From NCBI GenBank assembly GCA_937915735.1, contig CALGGS010000261.1, forward strand, positions 1 through 11,881: a stretch of DNA of 11,881 nt, given 5' to 3'. This DNA is from an uncultured Treponema sp. Its GTDB lineage: Bacteria; Spirochaetota; Spirochaetia; Treponematales; Treponemataceae. The notes beneath the pieces are model-generated. The model was not told the origin of the DNA and made no database searches. It saw only the letters and a list, made by a program, of their open reading frames with translations. The translations under genes and the position numbers were made by a program. Below, in pieces: positions 1-5,798 of this stretch (its first letter is position 1; each line of letters begins with the position of its first letter).

Positions 1-53
1 AGAGCATCCGCCTCCTAAGCGGAAGGTCGTGCGTTCGAATCGCATTGGGGTCA
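1..53 (+). tRNA. tRNA-Arg (anticodon CCU), 3' part
   Basis: The window opens inside a tRNA gene. The 3' half of the D stem is at 2-5. The anticodon stem pairs 7-11 with 19-23 around the 7-base loop at 12-18, which reads C-T-CCT-A-A, so the anticodon is CCT at 14-16 and the tRNA decodes AGG arginine codons. The T stem pairs 29-33 with 41-45 (one G-T pair) around the standard TTCGAAT loop at 34-40. The acceptor 3' strand is 46-52 and the discriminator is A53. No CCA is encoded, so it must be added enzymatically. The 5' acceptor strand and most of the D arm lie outside the window, so identity rests on the anticodon and the well-formed T arm. Confidence 0.93.
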
Positions 54-60
54 TTTTTTT
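54..60 (+). terminator. T-tract after tRNA-Arg
   Basis: Seven T residues directly follow the discriminator base. With the folded tRNA T-arm/acceptor immediately upstream, this could act as the transcription stop of the tRNA. There is no separate dedicated stem. A short A/T-rich inverted repeat (72-78 with 81-87, two-base spacer) lies a little further on and could help. Only a suggestion. Confidence 0.4.
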
Positions 61-102
61 GATATGAAACAGATTTTTCAAAAAATCGGCGTATCTTTGT
101 TT

Positions 103-143
103 GAATGTAATTTAGAGAAGAGACTCTTCCCTAAATTACATTC
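103..143. terminator. Long hairpin containing the 3' end of the OppA-like gene
   Basis: Thirteen bases at 103-115 pair perfectly with 131-143. Inside them, after one A/C mismatch (116/130), 117-122 pairs with 124-129, giving a nearly continuous stem with a minimal loop around 122-124. The right arm contains the stop codon (131-133) and the last codons of the minus-strand OppA-like gene. Position makes it the likely 3' end structure of that transcript and a barrier between it and the convergent tRNA gene. A T-run directly after the stem is missing on both strands, so it is not a textbook intrinsic terminator and may instead protect the mRNA 3' end. Confidence 0.55.
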
Positions 144-1798
144 GGGGCAGTTTCAACCTTCATTTCTTTAAAATACAGATATTTAAATGGGTGAATATCA
201 AGTGCGTTCACATACCAACCGCCAATCTGATTTAGATTTATGGCATGCAGGCTGATTGAGTGCATTATCGGCATAATTTCACCGGAATCAAGCAGGATTT
301 GCTCAGCCTGGGCTAAAAGCCTGTAATGCTCGCTGTTGTCAGTCGTTTCGTTCGCTTTATAAATCAGCTCCTCAAATTTTTCATTCTGCCATTTTGACGG
401 ATTTAAAGTCGAGTTTGCCCTAAAAAGCTCCAGAAATGCGATTGGGTCAGCGAAATCTCCAATCCAGGAATAAGAAAAAATATCTGCATTCCAGCCTGCA
501 ATTGAGTCAATATAGCGGTCTTCCGGCGTTGTCTGAACCTTAAGATCCACTCCCAAGGGTTCCCATGCCTCTTTTAAGATTTCTGCCTGCTGCTTTTGTC
601 TTTCTGACTGAAGGGAAATTCCAAAGGTGATTGAAAGCCTTTCGTCAGCACTGATTCCGAGTTTTTTTCGCGCATCAGCCATCATTTCCTGAGCGTCTTC
701 AATTGAAGTTTCATTGATTCCTTCGACTCCGTGATAGCCTGCTAGCGGATAAATCAGGGTCTCGGCCTTAACCAAGCCGTTTTTTCTTAAAAGAGCCCAT
801 GGAACTGCCGTCAAAAGTGCGTTCCTAAAATCCGCATCATTCCAAGGCTTGTTTTTGCAGGAAAAGAACAAGAATTCGGTTCCGAAAATCGCCGAAATTC
901 TTAAGGAATTTTTGTTCAAAAGTGCGTCAGTATCAAACATTCCTGAAAGCCAGTCGCTGCTTCCGTCGTTGTAGCTCCATGAATTATCCTTCAGTTCGTT
1001 TGACTGCTGCAATGTAATTTGCGGGATATGAACATTTTTCGCGTCCCAATATTTTTCGTTTTTTGAAAGAACTAAAGTCTTAAGAGACCTTTCTTTGACT
1101 GTAAAAGCACCTGAAAAAACGCCCGTATCACACTTTCCGTCGTCCTTTAGCTTACAGACAGAAAAAGCGTGGTGACAAAGCAGCTTTGAAAAGTGAGCGG
1201 TCGGAGAATTTAAGGTAACAACAAGAGTTTTGTCATTTCTCACAACAATTCCAAGCTCGCTTTCGCCAGTCTTTCCTTCACGATATGAAGCCGCCCCCTT
1301 TATGCAGTCGAGCATCGAGGCGTAAGGGGCGTTCGGCGTTTTTAAAAGTGAGAGCCAGGAAGAGCGGACTGTGTACGCAGTAATTTTTTCACCGTCAGAA
1401 AAAGTGAGCTTGTCACGGAGAGTGAAGGTCCATCGTTTTTTGTCACGGGAGATTTTATAGCTTTCACAAATTGCCGGGAGAGGGTCAAGATTTTTAGGAT
1501 TATAAGAAAAAAGACCTTCGTAAAGAGAATCCAGAATCTGCGCTTCGCTTGCATAGGTCGCCGTATGAGGGTCAAGGTTCAGGGGCTGCTCAGAGCCGAT
1601 TATTGTCAAATTTCTTTGAAGCGAGTCGTTTACGAGAGAAGAATTTTCTTCTTCAAGATTTAAAATGGAATCAAAATCCTCGATTTGAGGATTTTCATCA
1701 GAAAAATAATCTTCATCCGAAATCTGGGCGGAGACAAATGAATTTAGAAACGAGATTGAAAGGGCAAGCAATAAAGCCTTAGAAAAAAAACGATTCAT
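131..1798 (-). CDS. Orphan peptide/solute-binding protein, OppA family (SBP_bac_5)
   Basis: Periplasmic substrate-binding component of a peptide or similar ABC importer. The N-terminus MNRFFSKALLLALSISFLNS is a signal peptide ending FVSA-Q, with likely cleavage after A24. There is no lipobox cysteine, so it should be a soluble periplasmic protein rather than a lipoprotein. An acidic linker (28-60) precedes the family core. The core starts NLTIIGSEQPLNLDPHTA (63-80) and continues with SLYEGL (91-96) and the WTFTLRD-LTFSDGEKITAYTV region (123-144), typical of the family. The length of 555 aa is also typical. I chose the ATG at 1796-1798. A longer in-frame version from 1834 would start upstream of the predicted promoter and add twelve residues before the signal peptide. 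No permease or ATPase gene is nearby, so its partner transporter must be elsewhere. The ligand cannot be told from sequence. Family assignment is firm. Confidence 0.9.
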   Translation of the reverse strand: MNRFFSKALLLALSISFLNSFVSAQISDEDYFSDENPQIEDFDSILNLEEENSSLVNDSLQRNLTIIGSEQPLNLDPHTATYASEAQILDSLYEGLFSYNPKNLDPLPAICESYKISRDKKRWTFTLRDKLTFSDGEKITAYTVRSSWLSLLKTPNAPYASMLDCIKGAASYREGKTGESELGIVVRNDKTLVVTLNSPTAHFSKLLCHHAFSVCKLKDDGKCDTGVFSGAFTVKERSLKTLVLSKNEKYWDAKNVHIPQITLQQSNELKDNSWSYNDGSSDWLSGMFDTDALLNKNSLRISAIFGTEFLFFSCKNKPWNDADFRNALLTAVPWALLRKNGLVKAETLIYPLAGYHGVEGINETSIEDAQEMMADARKKLGISADERLSITFGISLQSERQKQQAEILKEAWEPLGVDLKVQTTPEDRYIDSIAGWNADIFSYSWIGDFADPIAFLELFRANSTLNPSKWQNEKFEELIYKANETTDNSEHYRLLAQAEQILLDSGEIMPIMHSISLHAINLNQIGGWYVNALDIHPFKYLYFKEMKVETAPNVI

Positions 1799-1805
1799 AC
1801 ACTTT

Positions 1806-1834
1806 ATTATAGATTTAAAATGAGCAATTAGCAA
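1806..1834 (-). promoter_or_regulatory. Promoter of the OppA-like gene
   Basis: Reading the minus strand, -35 TTGCTA (1834-1829), a 17-base spacer and a perfect -10 TATAAT (1811-1806) precede the ATG at 1798 by only 7 bases. Transcription should therefore begin at or within a base or two of the start codon, which predicts a leaderless mRNA. No Shine-Dalgarno is visible. The -35 lies inside the heptamer repeat at 1819-1846. Confidence 0.7.
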
Positions 1835-1846
1835 TTATGAATTAGC
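1819..1846. repeat. Four tandem 7-base repeats
   Basis: Four consecutive heptamers read AATGAGC, AATTAGC, AATTATG, AATTAGC on the plus strand. They span the stop codon and last codon start of the minus-strand gene at 1842-3254 and the -35 box of the OppA-like gene. The second and fourth units are identical; the first and third differ from these by one and two bases. Confidence 0.8.
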
Positions 1847-3254
1847 CGCCGATTCCCAACCTCTTCATCTGCTCAACTTCCTCGACATACGATGTATATT
1901 CGGCGCGGTATTGGTTTGCCTTGACGACAGAGTTTTTAAAAGTCGTGATGTCAATTTTTAAGCCCTTAACCTTAGATTTATTCATCGGGCTTGCAGTGGC
2001 CTTAAAGAAATCATCAAGGGCATTTAAGATTACCATCAGTTTGTTGCAGTCTGAAATCTGGGCAGAAACGAATTCCGCGATTTTTTCCTCTGGCATTCCA
2101 GAAATTTTCAGATAGCCCGGGGAATTTTTCTGAGCGACAGAACCGTATCGTCTGGCCTTTGTCGCCAAATCAGTCATAAGAGACTGATAGTTGATTTTGT
2201 CGGTCCTCTTTGAGCCTGTCGTCTGATCTACGATTGTAATCGTGTAATAAAGGGGCTTTTCAGCGATTCCGAAGGCTTTTTTTAATGCCCGCTTTAATTT
2301 ATCCCAGAAGGAATTATGCTCGCTCAAAAGCAGGTCGTGATTTTCCTGAATTTTTTGGGCAATAACACCAATCTGAGCAGGGGTCGAGCCTAAAACCAGC
2401 AGCGAATCCATAATCAAGGCCTTCGTGTCGACTTTTTTCTCCTGCTTCTTATCATTCGCTTTCTGAACATTCAGCTTTGAAAGAAGGGCTTTCTGTCTCG
2501 CCTCTTTTTTATCTCCCTGATCTTCCTGAACTATTTCTTCGACAAGCTCGCTGTAAAAGGGAACCTTTCCCATTCCTGCGGCAAAATTCTTTTTTATCTG
2601 CTGCAATTCGCTGGCGACATCGCTCATAGCCTTGTTCGCATCGAAGCCGGCGGCCGTCATTACATGCTTTCTTATCTGAGCCTTGTAATATTCCTTTTGG
2701 AATTCAGTGTATTCCTTCAAATCAGAATTGATATCCGTAAGAGCCTGAGCGGCCTTTGAGAGGTTGTCGTTTATCATGCTCACGGTAAGGGCATCGCTGC
2801 TTTGCCGTGCAGAAAAAACCAGGGTCGCAAGAACCCTAGTGTTCACCTTATTTGAATTTGCGGAAAAAGAATTCCAGGTAATTGCATTGTTAAGCTCAAG
2901 CAGCTTTTTGATATTCGTAAGAGAGAGCTGAGAAACGGAAAATTTATAATAATTACACAGAAAGTCGAGGGTGCTTTCATAGTCAGAAAAACGCTGCCCC
3001 ATAACGACAGAACGCTCATTTTCCACGAACTGGTCGCTCTCAGGTGCCTTAATATCGGAGATTTTTTTGTCAAGCTTGTAGGGATCAGGCGTAATCAAAG
3101 CCTTTTTAACGAGAAAATCAAAAATCACTCGGACACAAGTGTGAAGAAGGCGATAATTATCAAGAATTTTCGGCAATTCTTCCATATCGTACCACTGTGT
3201 TTTGTTCTCAACCGCCTGCAAAAGCGTTTCTGTAAAATTATTTCCGTTTTCCAT
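1842..3254 (-). CDS. Unrecognised helical cytoplasmic protein, 470 aa
   Basis: I do not recognise this protein. It has no signal peptide and no membrane segment. It is rich in Lys, Glu, Gln and Ser with long amphipathic helices. A likely coiled-coil stretch runs about 160-225, and a highly charged Lys/Gln/Asp/Glu linker about 243-277 separates an N-terminal from a C-terminal half. The C-terminal half includes a short strand-like segment YYTITIVDQTTGSKRTDKI (336-354), and the tail is helical, ending RLGIGG. The start is the ATG at 3252-3254; there is no Shine-Dalgarno and only a weak -10-like GATACT six bases upstream. It ends 43 bases before the OppA-like gene with no hairpin between them, so readthrough into that gene is possible. 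Divergent from the PEGA gene across 85 bases. The reading frame is long and intact, so a real gene is likely; function unknown. Confidence 0.85.
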   Translation of the reverse strand: MENGNNFTETLLQAVENKTQWYDMEELPKILDNYRLLHTCVRVIFDFLVKKALITPDPYKLDKKISDIKAPESDQFVENERSVVMGQRFSDYESTLDFLCNYYKFSVSQLSLTNIKKLLELNNAITWNSFSANSNKVNTRVLATLVFSARQSSDALTVSMINDNLSKAAQALTDINSDLKEYTEFQKEYYKAQIRKHVMTAAGFDANKAMSDVASELQQIKKNFAAGMGKVPFYSELVEEIVQEDQGDKKEARQKALLSKLNVQKANDKKQEKKVDTKALIMDSLLVLGSTPAQIGVIAQKIQENHDLLLSEHNSFWDKLKRALKKAFGIAEKPLYYTITIVDQTTGSKRTDKINYQSLMTDLATKARRYGSVAQKNSPGYLKISGMPEEKIAEFVSAQISDCNKLMVILNALDDFFKATASPMNKSKVKGLKIDITTFKNSVVKANQYRAEYTSYVEEVEQMKRLGIGG

Positions 3255-3260
3255 AATTTT

Positions 3261-3288
3261 AGTATCGGCATTTTGTATTTAAAATTAA
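3261..3288 (-). promoter_or_regulatory. Weak candidate promoter of the 470-aa gene
   Basis: On the minus strand, TTAATT (3288-3283), 16 bases, then GATACT (3266-3261), six bases before the ATG at 3254. The matches to consensus are poor (3/6 and 4/6). It is listed because the -10-to-ATG distance is the same short one seen at other first genes of this window. Confidence 0.3.
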
Positions 3289-3297
3289 GGGAACTTC

Positions 3298-3326
3298 TAG
3301 AAACTTATTTCTTCTTGCTTTATAAT
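3298..3326 (+). promoter_or_regulatory. Promoter of the PEGA-protein/membrane-protein unit
   Basis: TAGAAA (3298-3303), 17 bases, then a perfect -10 TATAAT (3321-3326). The start codon at 3340 is 13 bases after the -10, so the leader would be only about 5-7 bases, too short for a normal Shine-Dalgarno. The -35 overlaps an 8-base palindrome TTCTAGAA at 3295-3302. Confidence 0.55.
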
Positions 3327-3339
3327 GAAATGAGTTTTT

Positions 3340-4353
3340 ATGAATCCCGTTTTTTTTCGAGCAATTCTTAAAAATATAAAAAAATTCTCCTTTCTTGCGG
3401 TTATGTTTCTGTCAGCATCTTTCGCATTTTCAGAAAATTTTCGCGTGAGGAAAATCATCCCTATTTCTCTGAGCGAAATCAACGAAAAAGTCACCGTCGA
3501 ATCCGGAATAAACGACGCTCTTTTTGTCACTTTGCCGGCCGACTTAACTTATGTGAGCGGTCTTGAGCTGAATCTTAAAGTACCCGAAGAAATAGTCACC
3601 TGGCGGGATTCCGTCGCTTACATGCTCTACGAAAAGCTTTCTCCTGCTCCTAACGAAAAAAAATTAAATTACTCAGGAGAGCGCCTGCATGTCGAAACGA
3701 TTCCGGGTAATTTTTCCCTTACAATTTATATTCCTATTTCAGATGATTTTGCAATAAAAGACAGTCCTTACTCTGTAAAGCTTCCTTCCGTAAAATCTGC
3801 CGTCTCAGACGGAATTTTCCTGCGTTTTATGATGGTAATGAAGGGAGTTCCTGAAGCCCTTGAAAATTCAATTCTGGAAATCAGCGCAAAGCCTGTCTTA
3901 AAAAACGAGGGAATGTTAAATCTTTCTGTCAATCTTCCCTCTCAAAGTTCAGATGACACAAAGTATTCAGTTTTCATTGACGACAAGCCGGTCCAGAACT
4001 TAAACAGGAAATTCCTTTCAACGGGTGAGCATCATCTTTCAGTCGTAAGCGATTCCTTCAGGAACGAGCTGCGCACATTCAGGATTGAGCAGGCAAAAAC
4101 CACGAATCTTTCCGTTCAGCTTCGGGGAATTGAGCCGCTTTTAAAAATTCTTTGCCCTAAGGACGCACAGGTTTTTGTAGACGGAAGCCCTGTCCCGCAG
4201 AATCAGCAGGAAGGCTATCAGGTATCTCAGGGTGAGCATACCGTAAAACTGGTTTTCTCTGACTACGAAATAGTCAAAACGGTATCCGCACAAAAAGGCC
4301 GCACTTACTCAGTGAACCTGAATGTGGATGCCACTATAACAGAGGAAGATTAG
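3340..4353 (+). CDS. Secreted protein with two PEGA-like repeats
   Basis: Exported protein of 337 aa. The N-terminus is basic, followed by a hydrophobic core (about 16-30) and an AFS-EN type signal peptidase I site near 29-32. There is no lipobox. Residues 33-200 form a beta-rich domain that I cannot name. Two tandem PEGA-like units follow: VFIDDKPV (211-218) with GEH at 229-231, and VFVDGSPV (278-285) with GEH at 298-300 and LVFSDYE (304-310). PEGA domains are short beta modules, commonly found on the outer side of the membrane and thought to mediate binding at the cell surface or cell wall; this assignment is by motif shape only. The gene is followed, after 28 bases holding a hairpin and a Shine-Dalgarno, by the polytopic membrane protein, so the two are probably co-transcribed and may work together in the envelope. 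Divergent from the 470-aa gene. Confidence 0.85.
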   Translation: MNPVFFRAILKNIKKFSFLAVMFLSASFAFSENFRVRKIIPISLSEINEKVTVESGINDALFVTLPADLTYVSGLELNLKVPEEIVTWRDSVAYMLYEKLSPAPNEKKLNYSGERLHVETIPGNFSLTIYIPISDDFAIKDSPYSVKLPSVKSAVSDGIFLRFMMVMKGVPEALENSILEISAKPVLKNEGMLNLSVNLPSQSSDDTKYSVFIDDKPVQNLNRKFLSTGEHHLSVVSDSFRNELRTFRIEQAKTTNLSVQLRGIEPLLKILCPKDAQVFVDGSPVPQNQQEGYQVSQGEHTVKLVFSDYEIVKTVSAQKGRTYSVNLNVDATITEED

Positions 4354-4370
4354 CACGGTTTTATGCCGTG
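4354..4370 (+). other. Intercistronic hairpin next to a ribosome binding site
   Basis: CACGG (4354-4358) and CCGTG (4366-4370) are perfect inverted repeats around a 7-base loop. The stem begins right after the stop codon of the PEGA gene (4351-4353) and ends directly against the GGAG Shine-Dalgarno of the next gene. No T-run follows, so it is not an intrinsic terminator. It could tune translational coupling or mRNA stability. Confidence 0.5.
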
Positions 4371-4374
4371 GGAG
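4371..4374 (+). promoter_or_regulatory. Shine-Dalgarno GGAG of the membrane-protein gene
   Basis: GGAG followed by seven A residues and then ATG at 4382, a standard spacing. It fixes the start of the membrane protein and contrasts with the Shine-Dalgarno-less starts of the unit-heading genes. Confidence 0.8.
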
Positions 4375-4381
4375 AAAAAAA

Positions 4382-5761
4382 ATGTTCATTTTAAAAGATT
4401 TTATCAACAACAATATAGTGCCTCTTTTGCCTTGGGCACTTATTTTTCTTGGCCTTGTGATTTTCTGCGTGGAATTTGTCTGGACAGACAGGAAAACCCT
4501 TTCAGAAAGCCAGAAAGAGCTTGTAAAGTCATTTTTTGCCTGCAGCATTGCGGGTTTTATCACGGTTTATTGGGCTCACCGAATGCTTCCAGGCGCGAAG
4601 CAGCCGATTCTTATTGCCTGCGTAATCTTACCGATTCTGATTTTTTTTAATAACAATTTCCTTAAAAAACACGATATTCCCCGTGACTGGCAGGTAATTC
4701 TTTATATCTCTCTTGTTTTTCTTCCTCTTGCCATAAAAAGCCCGTCTCTTCTTGTTACAGGCTGTGCCGTAAACTGTCTTCTGTATGCCCTTGCGAACGC
4801 CCGTGCCTCCTCAAAAAAAATCGACAAAACTGTCAAGCAAGTCGATACAAAGGATGTAAAGAAAAACAAGACTCTTTATGGCGGAGGTGCGCTTCTTGTA
4901 TATGCAGTGACTCTTTCACTCGTTCTTTCTTATCAGCACAAAAGCCCCATTACTTTTCTTTCAACAATTGTCCTGAGCGCTATTGCCCTCGCATCGTTCG
5001 TGCTTTGGTATGTGCTTAACGACAAGTCCAGAATTCATTGGTTTACGGTCTTTGAAATTATCTTTATGTACCTTCCCTTTATTTTCAATCCCTTTGAGCA
5101 TTTCTGGATTGGCTCTGCGGTAACAATCGCCGCCCTCGTCTGGGACGAATATTTTTCTGTCATTCTTTCAAAAAAATACAAAAAAGACAGATTTTTTATC
5201 TTCTCCCTTGGTCTTGAAGTAATGTCTCTCCTGCTCACAATTGGAATTGTCTGCTCGGGCTTTCATTACTCCACAGTCCCGCTTTATGCGATTCTCATCG
5301 TTGATGCCGCTTCCCTCATAGCCCTTTTTCTTTTCTATGTGCTTTTTGGAGTTGAGAATTACTGGGTCTACACGGTTTTAACTTTAATTCTCGTTTTTAT
5401 CGCCATATTTATGAGTCCGTTCGGTCAATTCTGGCTCGTCGCGACTATTCTCTGCCTAGTCCTGCCGCTCATTGTCGCCTCTTTTAAAGAGAAACACTGG
5501 CTTTTAGTAGCCGCTCTTGCCTGTCTTATGCTTGCGGTCGCCTGGCTCTGCATTATGGTCCTTACAGGCCAAATGGATTTGGATAAAGTTTTCTCCCATG
5601 TACACATTTTTGGCGGAATCACAGGAAAGGGAATGATTCAGACAGACATAATTCCCTTTGCCCTAAAAATCGGTCTCCTTCCAGTCCTATGCATAGTCCT
5701 TCCTCTCATTATGGAACTTGTTTTCGGAGCCATAATTTTAATAAAGAGAATTCGCAAATAA
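4382..5761 (+). CDS. Polytopic membrane protein with threefold internal repeat
   Basis: Unrecognised integral membrane protein of 459 aa with roughly 13-15 hydrophobic segments (about 13-33, 50-66, 74-91, 104-139, 166-184, 189-211, 218-236, 240-262, 270-291, 297-322, 328-366, 371-394 and 424-452). The one long polar loop is Lys-rich (141-164) and, by the positive-inside rule, probably cytoplasmic. A repeated unit can be seen by eye: a helix, a short polar loop, a Trp, 17-18 residues, then an (S/N)P turn and another helix. The three copies have W103...SP121, W220...NP237 and W328...SP346. The last two copies align without net shift over YVL (210/319), PF (237/346) and FW (241/350), a period of 109. 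The C-terminus is basic (IKRIRK). Being the second gene after the secreted PEGA protein suggests an envelope or transport role, but no catalytic motif is evident and I assign no function. Confidence 0.87.
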   Translation: MFILKDFINNNIVPLLPWALIFLGLVIFCVEFVWTDRKTLSESQKELVKSFFACSIAGFITVYWAHRMLPGAKQPILIACVILPILIFFNNNFLKKHDIPRDWQVILYISLVFLPLAIKSPSLLVTGCAVNCLLYALANARASSKKIDKTVKQVDTKDVKKNKTLYGGGALLVYAVTLSLVLSYQHKSPITFLSTIVLSAIALASFVLWYVLNDKSRIHWFTVFEIIFMYLPFIFNPFEHFWIGSAVTIAALVWDEYFSVILSKKYKKDRFFIFSLGLEVMSLLLTIGIVCSGFHYSTVPLYAILIVDAASLIALFLFYVLFGVENYWVYTVLTLILVFIAIFMSPFGQFWLVATILCLVLPLIVASFKEKHWLLVAALACLMLAVAWLCIMVLTGQMDLDKVFSHVHIFGGITGKGMIQTDIIPFALKIGLLPVLCIVLPLIMELVFGAIILIKRIRK

Positions 5762-5764
5762 TCT

Positions 5765-5792
5765 TTGAATTTCTCAGAAAATTCGTTATCTT
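5765..5792 (+). promoter_or_regulatory. Candidate promoter of the 482-aa gene
   Basis: TTGAAT (5765-5770), 16 bases, TATCTT (5787-5792), then six bases to the GTG at 5799. Both hexamers match consensus at 4/6. An inverted repeat, GAATTT (5767-5772) with AAATTC (5779-5784), overlaps the -35 and spacer and could be an operator. The short distance again predicts a leaderless message. Confidence 0.45.
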
Positions 5793-5798
5793 TATAGC

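Noticed and set aside
1..143. tRNA-Arg 3' end as an integration site for a mobile element
   Set aside because: No integrase, no repeated copy of the tRNA 3' end and no mobile-element genes are present in the window.
1799..1834. Longer start of the OppA-like gene from the ATG at 1834
   Set aside because: It would lie upstream of the -10 box and puts twelve residues before a normal signal peptide; the ATG at 1798 gives a standard signal sequence.
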